Shown: positions 16,468 through 24,989 of the stretch, piece after piece
How the letters are laid out: the number at the start of each line of letters is the position of its first letter
Position numbering within the stretch: the stretch's first letter is position 1
Assembly (NCBI GenBank): GCA_963677215.1
Contig: OY781919.1
Location: 1,426,001 to 1,490,000, forward strand
Source of the DNA: G963676795 sp963677215
GTDB lineage: Bacteria > Desulfobacterota > Desulfuromonadia > Desulfuromonadales > Geopsychrobacteraceae
Length of the DNA stretch: 64,000 nucleotides
Reading direction: 5' to 3'
Notes under the pieces: model-generated
Told to the model about the DNA's origin: nothing
Seen by the model: the letters and a program-made list of their open reading frames with translations, nothing else
The model's database searches: none
Position numbers and translations under genes: made by a program

Positions 16468-17409
16468 TTATGGCCGGCACTCCGCACACTGCGAACGGAA
16501 CAGGTTGGTGCTCAGGTAGCGGTCGCCGCGGTCGGGCAGCAGGGTGACGATGGTGCCGCTGTCGATGGTTGCAGCAACTCTCAGGGCTCCAGCGACGGCG
16601 GCTCCGCTTGACATGCCGACGAAGAGTCCCAGTTTGGTTGCCAGGTCGCGCGCCATGCTGTAAGCCTCTTCATCTTCGACCAACAATTTGTGATCGAGGA
16701 GCTGCTCGTCATAGATCTTCGGCACGATCGCCTCCTGCATGTTTTTCAGACCCTGGATCTTGTGCCCCAGCCCTGGCTCCACACCCACGATCTTGACCTG
16801 CGGAGCGGCCTGTTGAAAGTAACGGCTCATCCCCATCAGGGTGCCGGATGTCCCCATCCCGGCCACGAAGTAATCGATTTCGCCGCCACACTGCTGCATG
16901 ATCTCCGGTCCGGTTGTCTCGAAATGGGCCAGCGGATTGTTCGGGTTGCTGTACTGATCGGGCATGAAATAGCGATCCGGCTCTTCCTGAAGGATCTGGT
17001 GAGCCAGGCGGATGGCTCCGTCGGTCATTTCACAGCCGGGGGAGAGCACGGTTTCGGCACCATAGGCTTCTAGAATACCGCGTCGTTCAACGCTGACGCA
17101 GCCCGGCATAACCAGTTTGACCCTGTAGCCTTTGGCCGCACCGATCATGGCGATGGCGATCCCGGTATTGCCCGAGGTTGGTTCCAGGATGGTTTTGTCG
17201 TGGGTCAGCAGACCGGCTTCTTCTGCCTTGTTGATCATGTAGAGAGCCGGACGATCCTTGACCGAGCCTCCCGGATTGCTCCCTTCCAGCTTGGCCAGCA
17301 GGCGAACCCCCGGCTTCCCTGTCAGAATAGAAATGTCGACCAGCGGCGTGTTGCCGATCGAGTTGATCAGGTCGGGGATGAAGGTTTGTTCCTGTTGCGG
17401 GTTGATCAT
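16468..17409 (-). CDS. cysM: Cysteine synthase family protein (CysM-like)
   Basis: 313-residue fold-type II PLP enzyme. PLP lysine K51 in NPGGSVKDR, asparagine loop PTSGNTGIA and phosphate loop GTSGT are present. SVKDR after the GG pair resembles CysM/thiosulfate-using or O-phosphoserine-using synthases more than the SVKCR of the other cysK in this window, so a different sulfur donor or acceptor is likely. Located 17 bp downstream of the UbiD-like gene on the same strand, with AAAGGA upstream of its ATG. The exact substrate pair is not resolvable by sequence. Confidence 0.85.
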   Translation of the reverse strand: MINPQQEQTFIPDLINSIGNTPLVDISILTGKPGVRLLAKLEGSNPGGSVKDRPALYMINKAEEAGLLTHDKTILEPTSGNTGIAIAMIGAAKGYRVKLVMPGCVSVERRGILEAYGAETVLSPGCEMTDGAIRLAHQILQEEPDRYFMPDQYSNPNNPLAHFETTGPEIMQQCGGEIDYFVAGMGTSGTLMGMSRYFQQAAPQVKIVGVEPGLGHKIQGLKNMQEAIVPKIYDEQLLDHKLLVEDEEAYSMARDLATKLGLFVGMSSGAAVAGALRVAATIDSGTIVTLLPDRGDRYLSTNLFRSQCAECRP

Positions 17410-17426
17410 CCGTTATTGTCCTTTTC

Positions 17427-19268
17427 TCAAATAATGCCATGTAGTGGTCCGCCACGTTCGGCAAGCGCATCGACCTGTTGTTCGATCTCGGGAACATCGA
17501 TCAATGGTGGCGCGTGATGCGGTTTTATCCGTGCATCGATGATAACAGAGCCTTTACACCCCCAGTGTTTGCTTTTGGAGAAGCTGGCAATACCGTAGAC
17601 ATCCGAGGCCGGATTGGAGCGGGTAAAGGTGACCCACAGCCAGTTATTCAGAGCTGAGCTGCAGAAGTCGCTATCATCGACGACAATCACCAGCGGAAAG
17701 CGGCTAACGGGATCATCTTCCGTGAATTCTGCAAAGGCTTTTTGCAGCAGCGGATCTTCCATGTCTCGGGCGGTTTTGCACTGGGGCCCTTCGATCAGGA
17801 GGATCCCGGGAGTTGCAATCCTCGGCCTGGTATAGCTGTCCGGCAAACGCAGGTTCTCCGGCAGCTGTGTGGGCAGCTCGCGTCGCTTGTGGCCGGTGGC
17901 GGCGATGATCAGCTTGGAGCCCTGGTTGAGGCCGTGACCTGAGTAATCAAGGGTGTCGATGGTTGTGCGCGTCTGAAAATGCAGATCGCGGGCAGGATCA
18001 AAGCGTTCCAGAACATGCTGGAAAAATGCCGGAATATCATGAATGTCCAACTTTGGATTGTCATTTTCGGCGGCAATCAGCAGGTACTTGGCCAGTGACA
18101 GCTGCCCCTGGCCAAGTACCGCGTTAGCCTGGGTTTGCAGTTCCTGCGGCTGACCCGCACTTGAATAGGGAGTGTAGCGTTCGCTGCCGATCGCCAGTAG
18201 CAGAGGATGCACGCCGGTCGCGTCGACGGCATGAACAGCCTTGATCCCGGGCAGGACCTGCGGAATAAGTTCGCCGGTCAGTTCATGAATGAAGGCACCG
18301 AAACTGGTATCTTCCTGCGGCGGGCGACCAACGCTGGTAAAGGGCCAGATGGCGTCGCTGCGATGGTAGACCTTGTCGACTTTGATGACTGGAAAGTCAT
18401 GGGTCAGAGAGTAATAGCCGATGTGATCGCCAAAGGGCCCCTCAGGTTTCAGCAGCTTGGGGTCGATGCTGCCGCAGATGACGAAATCGGCCTCGGCCGG
18501 TAAGGGGAGTAGCCCGGGCTGGCGGATCATTGTCATTCGCCGGCCGCCGAGCAGGCCGGCGAATGAGAGCTCCGGCAGCCCTTCCGGAAGTGGCATGATT
18601 GCAGCGAGGGTCAGGCTCGGTGGGCCGCCGACGAAGATATTGACCTTGAGCGGCTGGCCTGAGGCAAGTGCCTGTTGATGATGGATGCCGATCCCCCGGT
18701 GGGTCTGGTAATGCAGGCCGATCTCGCGATCCTGTTGATAGTCGTTGCCGGAGATCTGGATACGATACATCCCCAGGTTGGAGAAGCGGTAGCCGGGAGT
18801 CTCGGGTGCTTCCGTATAAATCTGTGGCAGGGTTATGAAGGCGCCGCCATCGTCGGGCCAGGATTTGATCTGGGGTAATGCGCCGATGCTTGTCTGATGC
18901 TGCATGACCGGGCCGGATTTAACGGTCTTCGGCAGCAGCTGGAGGGCTCCGAGCGGAGCCTGTAGCCAGGCGGAGGGATTCTTCAGGGCCGTTTTTGGAT
19001 CGATCTTCAGTTTGACCAGAGTTTCGACCCGGCGCAGGCTGTCGCGGAACAGGTAGCGGGTTCGCTCCATGGTGCCGAACAGGTTGGCGACCGCCGGGAA
19101 ACGGCAGCCGGTCAGGTTGGTGAACAGCAGGGCCGGGCCCTGATGCTGGTAAACCCTGCGCTGGATCGCTCCGGCAACAAGGTTCGGATCGACCGGTTGC
19201 TCGATGCGGATCAGTTGCCCGCTGCGCGTCAGGTCGTCAACAGCTTCTCTGAGATTTTTATAGCCCAT
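17427..19268 (-). CDS. UbiD-family prenyl-FMN-dependent decarboxylase
   Basis: 613-residue member of the UbiD decarboxylase family, which uses prenylated FMN made by UbiX-like enzymes. Family landmarks are visible: SNLGMYRIQ, the THRGIGIHH stretch, PLPAEADFVICG and PEGPFGDHIGYYS. It is longer than E. coli UbiD (497 residues). In an anaerobe using menaquinone the likely role is decarboxylation in menaquinone (futalosine-route) or aromatic metabolism; which one cannot be decided here. No ubiX homologue is nearby. The start has GGGGAT 8 nt upstream. Confidence 0.88.
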   Translation of the reverse strand: MGYKNLREAVDDLTRSGQLIRIEQPVDPNLVAGAIQRRVYQHQGPALLFTNLTGCRFPAVANLFGTMERTRYLFRDSLRRVETLVKLKIDPKTALKNPSAWLQAPLGALQLLPKTVKSGPVMQHQTSIGALPQIKSWPDDGGAFITLPQIYTEAPETPGYRFSNLGMYRIQISGNDYQQDREIGLHYQTHRGIGIHHQQALASGQPLKVNIFVGGPPSLTLAAIMPLPEGLPELSFAGLLGGRRMTMIRQPGLLPLPAEADFVICGSIDPKLLKPEGPFGDHIGYYSLTHDFPVIKVDKVYHRSDAIWPFTSVGRPPQEDTSFGAFIHELTGELIPQVLPGIKAVHAVDATGVHPLLLAIGSERYTPYSSAGQPQELQTQANAVLGQGQLSLAKYLLIAAENDNPKLDIHDIPAFFQHVLERFDPARDLHFQTRTTIDTLDYSGHGLNQGSKLIIAATGHKRRELPTQLPENLRLPDSYTRPRIATPGILLIEGPQCKTARDMEDPLLQKAFAEFTEDDPVSRFPLVIVVDDSDFCSSALNNWLWVTFTRSNPASDVYGIASFSKSKHWGCKGSVIIDARIKPHHAPPLIDVPEIEQQVDALAERGGPLHGII

Positions 19269-19416
19269 AATAAATTATCCCCTGAATGGCCCCGAATATT
19301 ACTTGAGGGGGTGGCAAAAGGCAATCTTTGCCGCTGCTCTGCAATTTTTGGGAATGCTTCAAGAAGAATCTTTCGCTATAAGTATTAAAACAGCAATGAT
19401 TTGCTCGGGGAGATCT

Positions 19417-21000
19417 ATGCGTATCGGCCTGGCCGTAAAATACACTCTGATCATCAGCCTTGTTCTGGTTGTGGTGATGTCCGTCAACGGTTACCTGCAT
19501 ATCCGCAAGGTGCAGAAGGTGATTGTCGAAAAGGCGATCCATGAGGCCGACCTGATCAGCGAGATGATCATTCTTGACTCCTACCACCTGATGCTCGAAG
19601 AGAACCGTCCGCAGCTTCAGTTGATGATCGAAAAGGTCGGGGCTTCCAACCGGGTCAGTCAGGTGCGGATTCTTGGTCGTGGCGGACTCATCGATTTTTC
19701 AGCGGACAGGTCGGAGATCGGCAAATTTCTTGATCGCAGTGATCCCAGTTGCAACTTCTGTCACCTGTCGGATTCTACAGTTCTTGACAACTCAGCGCTC
19801 AGAACGCGCAGCCAGGTTTTTACCGCAGCAGATGACAAGCAGTACCTGCGGATTATCAGGGTCATCAGCACCGATCCGAATAGCACCGCAGCGGTCTGCC
19901 ATTTCAACGATGAGGCCTTGAACAGGGTCGGAATACTCGATATGGTCGTGACCCTTGACCAGATGGCCGATCTGGCGAGGACTCACCATAGAGACGTCAT
20001 CGTCTCGACTCTGATTATTCTTTTCCTCCTGTCTCTGTCCCACTACCTGTTGACCCGGCAGTATCTGAGCAAACCACTCAAAAGTCTGCTGCAGCAGACC
20101 AGGGAACTGGCCAGGGGAAATCTTTCCGCGCGCGTCGTTTCCATCCCCAAAGACGAGATCGGAGAGCTGACCCGTTCCTTCAACGAGATGGCCGAAAACC
20201 TGGCCCAGGCTCAGACCGAATTGCGCCAGTGGGGTGAAACCCTCGAGCATAAGGTCGAGAAGCGAACCGCAGAGATGGCCAGAATGCAGAGCCAGCTGGT
20301 GCGCACAGCCAAGCTGGCATCGATGGGGCAGCTGGTCGCCGGGGTCGCTCATGAGATCAACAATCCGTTGACCGGCATATTGATGTTTGCTTCGCTCTCG
20401 GCCAGAAATCAGGATCTGCCTCAGCAGGTCAAGGACAACCTGCAGCTGATCATCACTGAAACCAATCGCTGTACCAAGATCGTCAAGGGACTGCTCGAAT
20501 TCGCCCGAGAGTCGATTCCCGAAAAGAGGCCCACCGATATCAACGAACTGCTGCGTCAGACGGTCTCCCTTGTTTCGCAGCAGACCCTGTTTCAGAACAT
20601 TGAGATTGATTGTGACTATTGCGATCGGCTGCCTCATCTAGAGGCTGATTCCGATCAGCTGAAGCAGGTGTTTTTCAATATGATTATCAACGCTGGACAG
20701 GCCATGCCCAATGGCGGAACCCTGCAGATCAAAACCCGTCTGCTGGAGAACGGAGACGAGGTGGTTGTTGTCATCGAGGATAGCGGAGTCGGTATCAGTC
20801 CTGAGAATCTCGAGCGGATTTTCGATCCGTTTTTCTCGACGAAATCCGAAGAAGGTTTTGGGCTGGGGCTGTCAGTCTCTTACGGCATCGTCAGGAATCA
20901 CGGTGGGCGCTTTGATGTGATCAGCAAAGAGGGGCAGGGAACAAGTTTCAGAATCTATCTGCCCCTGGTTCAGGATAAATCCATTTCGCAAGAGGACTGA
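19417..21000 (+). CDS. Sensor histidine kinase with periplasmic c-type heme motif
   Basis: 527-residue membrane kinase. TM1 about residues 9-26, a periplasmic domain to about 190 containing C112-NF-C115-H116 (CXXCH), TM2 about 192-212, HAMP (DEIGELTRSFNEM), coiled coil, HisKA with H312 in AGVAHEINN, and an HATPase domain with DSGVGI and GLGLSVSYGIV. A second site C161-H162 lacks its partner cysteine. ATG at 19417 follows GGGGAG. The gene converges tail-to-tail (1 bp apart) with a sigma-54 response regulator and neighbours cbcA-cbcB, so the pair probably regulates that operon in response to redox state or a heme ligand. Heme attachment is inferred from the motif only. Confidence 0.9.
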   Translation: MRIGLAVKYTLIISLVLVVVMSVNGYLHIRKVQKVIVEKAIHEADLISEMIILDSYHLMLEENRPQLQLMIEKVGASNRVSQVRILGRGGLIDFSADRSEIGKFLDRSDPSCNFCHLSDSTVLDNSALRTRSQVFTAADDKQYLRIIRVISTDPNSTAAVCHFNDEALNRVGILDMVVTLDQMADLARTHHRDVIVSTLIILFLLSLSHYLLTRQYLSKPLKSLLQQTRELARGNLSARVVSIPKDEIGELTRSFNEMAENLAQAQTELRQWGETLEHKVEKRTAEMARMQSQLVRTAKLASMGQLVAGVAHEINNPLTGILMFASLSARNQDLPQQVKDNLQLIITETNRCTKIVKGLLEFARESIPEKRPTDINELLRQTVSLVSQQTLFQNIEIDCDYCDRLPHLEADSDQLKQVFFNMIINAGQAMPNGGTLQIKTRLLENGDEVVVVIEDSGVGISPENLERIFDPFFSTKSEEGFGLGLSVSYGIVRNHGGRFDVISKEGQGTSFRIYLPLVQDKSISQED

Positions 21001-21001
21001 T

Positions 21002-22435
21002 TCAGGGCAGGTGATCTTTGACTGAGATCCCGAGTTTTTTCAGCAGGGCCTGGAAATTGGGTCTGAGCATCCCTGTCTCTTCTGCCGCTTTGGTGATATT
21101 CCAGTCGTTGCGTTCCAGGGCAGCATAGACAAAGGCCTTTTCAACCGGTTCTACCGCCTGTTCGCGGATTTTACGCTTCAGTTCCTTGAGCTCTTCGCTG
21201 TTCTGGGGGGGAGTGATTTCAGTCGCAGAGCCTGGGAGGGTCGTTGCCGCCTGGAGTCCTGGCAGTTCGAGGCTGTCGCGATCGATCTGCTTGCCGTGAC
21301 AGAGGACCACTGCGCGTTCGATGATGTTCTCCAGTTCGCGGACATTGCCGGGAAACTGGTAATTGCTCAAAGCCGCATGGGCGTCGGCGCTCAGGCCGCA
21401 GATCTCCTTGCCGATCTCGCTGGCGAAGCGTTTCAGAAAGAAATTGATCAGCAGCGGCAGGTCGCCTTGACGTTCACGCAGCGGGGGGAGATCGATCGGG
21501 ATGATGTTGAGGCGGAAGTAGAGATCATCTCGGAACTTACCTTCTTCGACCATCTTTCCAAGGCTGCGGTTGGTCGCCGCAATCAGCCGGATATCAATCG
21601 CTGTTGCCTTTGTCCCACCTATCGGAGTGACTTCGCGCTGTTGCAAGACCCGAAGCAGTTTGGCCTGGGTCGCCATGCTCAGGTTGGCGATCTCGTCGAG
21701 AAACAGGGTCCCGCCATCGGCAACAGTAAACAGCCCCGGTTTTGACTGGGTTGCCCCGGTGAATGACCCCTTGACATGGCCGAACAGCTCGCTTTCAAGC
21801 AGGGTTTCCGGCAGCGAATTGCAGTCGATGGCAACAAAGGTCTGGTCCTTGCGGGTACTTTTGGTGTGAATCGCCCTGGCGATCAGCTCTTTGCCAGTTC
21901 CACTCTCACCGGTAATGAGTACGGAGCTGTTGGTCGGAGCCACCTGGACAATCCGTTTGAAGACTTTCTGCATGGCCGTACTTTTGCCGATCAGCGTCTC
22001 GGAAAAATCGGTTGACAGGTCTTCACTGGCTGCAGTCGAAGGGCTGTTTTGGCGCTGACGGGCAACGGCAGCGGCCACCTTGATACAGATTTCTTCCGGC
22101 AGAAAGGGTTTGGTCAGATAATCAAAGGCCCCGTTGCGCATGGCATCGACGGCCGAATCGACGGTGGCGAACCCGGTAATGATGATGACCGGTACCTCAG
22201 GCTGGAGAATCTGGATTGTTTTGAGCACTTCCATGCCGCTCATGATCGGCATCTTCAGGTCGCTGATGACAGCGTTGAAACTCCCCTTCTGCAGTTTTTC
22301 CAGGCCAATCTTGCCATTCTCCGCCAGTTCGACCTGATAGCCCTCATAGGTCAGAGCCTGTCTCAGTCCTTCCCGGATGGACATTTCGTCATCGATAACC
22401 AGAATGTTTTTAACTGGCTCGCTGTTTGAGGACAT
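21002..22435 (-). CDS. bccR: Sigma-54-dependent response regulator, candidate BccR
   Basis: 477-residue NtrC-type activator: receiver (about 10-125; DD at 15-16, phospho-acceptor D59, K109), AAA+ domain (GESGTGKE Walker A, FLDEI Walker B) and a Fis-type helix-turn-helix near the C-terminus (ITKAAEETGMLRPNFQ). The sigma-54 contact loop reads GSFTGA in place of GAFTGA, a mild change. It is divergent from the cbcA-cbcB operon, whose gap carries a -24/-12 promoter. In Geobacter sulfurreducens cbcBA is reported to need the sigma-54 regulator BccR, so this is the likely equivalent; orthology is inferred from context. Confidence 0.9.
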   Translation of the reverse strand: MSSNSEPVKNILVIDDEMSIREGLRQALTYEGYQVELAENGKIGLEKLQKGSFNAVISDLKMPIMSGMEVLKTIQILQPEVPVIIITGFATVDSAVDAMRNGAFDYLTKPFLPEEICIKVAAAVARQRQNSPSTAASEDLSTDFSETLIGKSTAMQKVFKRIVQVAPTNSSVLITGESGTGKELIARAIHTKSTRKDQTFVAIDCNSLPETLLESELFGHVKGSFTGATQSKPGLFTVADGGTLFLDEIANLSMATQAKLLRVLQQREVTPIGGTKATAIDIRLIAATNRSLGKMVEEGKFRDDLYFRLNIIPIDLPPLRERQGDLPLLINFFLKRFASEIGKEICGLSADAHAALSNYQFPGNVRELENIIERAVVLCHGKQIDRDSLELPGLQAATTLPGSATEITPPQNSEELKELKRKIREQAVEPVEKAFVYAALERNDWNITKAAEETGMLRPNFQALLKKLGISVKDHLP

Positions 22436-22656
22436 CGGTTCTCCTGCTGTGTGGCAGATGCTGTCGAGCTTATTGAATATTAGCCCAAAAAAAATCTATG
22501 AGCACCAAAAGAATGAAATGACAGTGGTGTACATATCTTAACAGACCTTTTGTTTGGCAGAAGTATGAATATAACATACAGCAGTATTCTTCCTGTTTTG
22601 CTGTAGTTTTTGTGAAGTTACGTAATTTCGATTAGTTATGAGTGTTTTTTTGATTG

Positions 22657-22668
22657 TACGTGCACGTA
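22657..22668 (+). promoter_or_regulatory. Palindrome, candidate activator site upstream of the cbcBA operon
   Basis: Perfect 12-bp palindrome TACGTGCACGTA, 144 bp upstream of the -24 element, in the 437-bp gap between the divergent regulator and the operon. The distance suits a sigma-54 enhancer. The rest of the gap is AT-rich with no other clear structure. Confidence 0.4.
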
Positions 22669-22799
22669 TTCAAAAACAGTTCAAAGGTATAAAAAAATTA
22701 TACGTCTGAAACGGCAGTTAGCATTTAGTGAAATACGGGATGGATTTATAATTTAATGATATCAGGTGGTTAGTTTTATATTTTGGGATCCGTTTCGGG

Positions 22800-22816
22800 T
22801 TGGCACGACTTCTGTA
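22800..22816 (+). promoter_or_regulatory. -24/-12 (sigma-54) promoter of the cbcBA operon
   Basis: TTGGCACGACTTCTGTA: TGGCACG matches the -24 box exactly, and GG-N10-GT matches the spacing with GT in place of the usual GC at -12. It lies 57 bp before the first gene's start. Confidence 0.75.
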
Positions 22817-22872
22817 ATAAGAAAAGAGAAAGTACCGGATAGATAACTCGTGCCCCTGAAATGGAGGATCTT

Positions 22873-23115
22873 ATGAATACCATGAAAACTAAAATCGGTG
22901 GATTGATGGCTCTCATGCTTCTGATTTCGTCAAGTGCTTTTGCTGCTGAGGGTGGTGCAGGTGTTGCCGGCTCTCTGCTGCTGATTCTGTTCCTTGGCTT
23001 TTTTGCTCTGATCATTGTCTTTCAACTGGTTCCTGCTTTTCTGCTGTTTGTCGGTCTGCTCAAAGGTTTGTTCGGCAGGCCCCAGGATGCTCAGCAGAAA
23101 ACTTCAGGGATCTGA
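22873..23115 (+). CDS. Small membrane protein, first gene of the cbcBA operon
   Basis: 80-residue protein with a signal-like N-terminus ending AFA-AEGG and one long hydrophobic stretch (LLLILFLGFFALIIVFQLVP) followed by a short basic tail. ATG at 22873 has GGAGG 5 nt upstream. It is a paralogue of the protein encoded at 23664-23906: the pattern FLGF-A-II-QL-PA-LL--G--KGL-G is shared. Family unknown; position suggests a role in assembly or function of the CbcBA complex. Confidence 0.75.
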   Translation: MNTMKTKIGGLMALMLLISSSAFAAEGGAGVAGSLLLILFLGFFALIIVFQLVPAFLLFVGLLKGLFGRPQDAQQKTSGI

Positions 23116-23138
23116 ACAGTTTGATCAGGGGGTGACCT

Positions 23139-23582
23139 ATGAAGGGTCTGCTTATCGCGAACAAGGATGGTGAAGTCAGAAGCCAACTTGAGGCTATGTT
23201 GCAGAGTTCGGCTTACAGGATCACAACAAGCGATTCGGTGGCCAACGCACTGGAAGGTATTTTGAATAAATCGGTTCAGGTGGTGCTGATCAGCGGAGGT
23301 TTCGACGAGCATTATGTCGCCAAGTTTGTGCCGTTGCTCAAAAAGTGTGACCGTCATCTGGAGATTGTCTTGGTTGCCGACGAAATGCCGCTCGAATTGC
23401 TGCGCTGTATCCGCAAGGAAGGAATTTTTTATCATGCCCTTCAGCCCGCTGAAGGGGACAGTTGGGACGAGATCCGTCAGGCTGTCGAATGTGCGTTCGC
23501 CAGTTATGATCAGCATAAAGATGGGCTGCAGAGCTTTTCCTTCGGAAAGGCCAGGGCTTTGCTGGGCAGTTTGTCTTCCTAG
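23139..23582 (+). CDS. Degenerate receiver-like protein in the cbcBA operon
   Basis: 147-residue soluble protein with the strand-helix order of a CheY-type receiver but without its chemistry: the N-terminal acidic pair is replaced by ANKDGE, and the phospho-acceptor strand reads VVLISGG where LLxDxxMP is expected. No output domain. It sits between the two small membrane-protein paralogues. A phosphorylation-independent interaction role is likely if the fold assignment holds. The start ATG follows GGGGTGACCT. Confidence 0.65.
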   Translation: MKGLLIANKDGEVRSQLEAMLQSSAYRITTSDSVANALEGILNKSVQVVLISGGFDEHYVAKFVPLLKKCDRHLEIVLVADEMPLELLRCIRKEGIFYHALQPAEGDSWDEIRQAVECAFASYDQHKDGLQSFSFGKARALLGSLSS

Positions 23583-23663
23583 CCCATGCGAACGAAAGGT
23601 TGCGCTGAACTCAGAGCTGTTGCTGCCTTGTGGGCAGTTGCCGATCTCAACAAGGAAGGTCTT

Positions 23664-23906
23664 ATGTTTAAAAAAATCTACTACCTGGTTGTTTTGCCTC
23701 TGCTGGTCTCTGTCACGTCTCCGGCCTTTGCGGCTGATGCTCCCCGGGCGGATAACAGCATGCTGCTGGTCTATCTGTTCCTGGGATTTTGCGCAGTGAT
23801 CGTGGTCTGTCAGCTGATTCCGGCGATTCTGCTGGTTGTGGGGATGGTCAAGGGGCTGCTCGGGCACAAGGGCAGGACAGCGCCGCTACCCGTCAAGATC
23901 AAGTAA
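23664..23906 (+). CDS. Small membrane protein, paralogue of the first operon gene
   Basis: 80-residue protein with a signal-like N-terminus ending in AFA-ADAP and a hydrophobic helix (LLVYLFLGFCAVIVVCQLIP) ending in KGLLGHKG. Same length and layout as the protein at 22873-23115, so a local duplication. ATG at 23664 is supported by AAGGAAGG 4 nt upstream; the longer in-frame reading from 23586 lacks this. It lies 38 bp before cbcA. Confidence 0.75.
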   Translation: MFKKIYYLVVLPLLVSVTSPAFAADAPRADNSMLLVYLFLGFCAVIVVCQLIPAILLVVGMVKGLLGHKGRTAPLPVKIK

Positions 23907-23944
23907 ACTCTCAACCTGTGTATGCGTTTCAACGGGACTTAAGC

Positions 23945-24979
23945 ATGAAACGAGGGATATTTACACTGCTGATCGTCGGGTTGCTTTCCGTTTCGCCCGG
24001 GCTGCTCAAGAGAGCCTGTGCTTACGATAGTGAGGAATGTCTGGCCTGCCACAGTGACGCCGATATGGTCGGAGATGAGCTGCAGATCGCAGAAACCTTC
24101 ATGAATACTCCGCACGCCGATCTCGGTTGCGATTCCTGCCATGAGGTTACGGATGATCACCCTGCTGATGGCGAAGAGGTTGTCGGGCTCGATTGTGGCA
24201 GTTGTCATGACCAGCTTGCCGAAGACTATGCGCGAACGGAGCACTCGGAAAATGCAAGCTGTACCGATTGCCACGATCCACATACGGCACTGGGGCTGGC
24301 CCGAATGTCGAGTGCCGGGATGAACCAGCAATGTGAAAGTTGCCACGACTATACAGAAAGTATCAATCAGCACGCCAACTGGCTTCCCCAGGCTGACCTG
24401 CACATGACCCGGCTCTCCTGCGTGACCTGTCACAGCGAGAGCCAGGCCTACGAGGTGGCCCTGCATCTGACCCGCAACGGTGCTGCAGAGGAGGACACAG
24501 CCTACGAGGTCTGTGATTATGACCAGCTGAAGGCGTACGCAGCGGATCGGGATGTGGCAGCCCTGATCGACGTCAATCAGGATCAGTTCATCTCTCTGGT
24601 CGAACTGCGCAGTTTCAACCTCAATTCCAGATATGCAGACCTGCGTCTGGAAGGAACCCTGGTTCCGAAGACGATGTCACACAGCCTGAAGACAATGGAA
24701 AACCGCTACGATTGCAGCTTCTGTCACGGAGCCGGTCCGCAGAGCATGCAAAACAGCTTTCTGGTGCTCCCCAATCCTGATGGTAGTGTGACTCGGATTA
24801 CCGTTGAGCGGGGGGCCGTGCTCAATGCCATTCAGGGCGTTCCGGATTTTTATATGGTTGGCAGTACCCGTAATGCATCACTGAACATCATCGGTTTGGT
24901 CATTGTCTGCGCCGGACTGGTTATGCCTGTCTTCCACGGTACCCTGCGTTTTATGACCCGTAAGAACAGACGGCATTAA
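23945..24979 (+). CDS. cbcA: Seven-heme c-type cytochrome CbcA, membrane anchored
   Basis: 344-residue periplasmic cytochrome with signal peptide, seven CXXCH motifs (CLACH, CDSCH, CGSCH, CTDCH, CESCH, CVTCH, CSFCH) and a single C-terminal membrane helix (IIGLVIVCAGLVMPVFHG) followed by a basic tail. In Geobacter the CbcBA complex, a seven-heme c-type and a diheme b-type cytochrome, is needed for respiration close to the thermodynamic limit of Fe(III) reduction. ATG at 23945 is used; an upstream in-frame extension overlaps the previous gene. A gap of 170 residues without hemes separates motifs 6 and 7. Confidence 0.85.
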   Translation: MKRGIFTLLIVGLLSVSPGLLKRACAYDSEECLACHSDADMVGDELQIAETFMNTPHADLGCDSCHEVTDDHPADGEEVVGLDCGSCHDQLAEDYARTEHSENASCTDCHDPHTALGLARMSSAGMNQQCESCHDYTESINQHANWLPQADLHMTRLSCVTCHSESQAYEVALHLTRNGAAEEDTAYEVCDYDQLKAYAADRDVAALIDVNQDQFISLVELRSFNLNSRYADLRLEGTLVPKTMSHSLKTMENRYDCSFCHGAGPQSMQNSFLVLPNPDGSVTRITVERGAVLNAIQGVPDFYMVGSTRNASLNIIGLVIVCAGLVMPVFHGTLRFMTRKNRRH

Positions 24980-24989
24980 GGACACCGCT

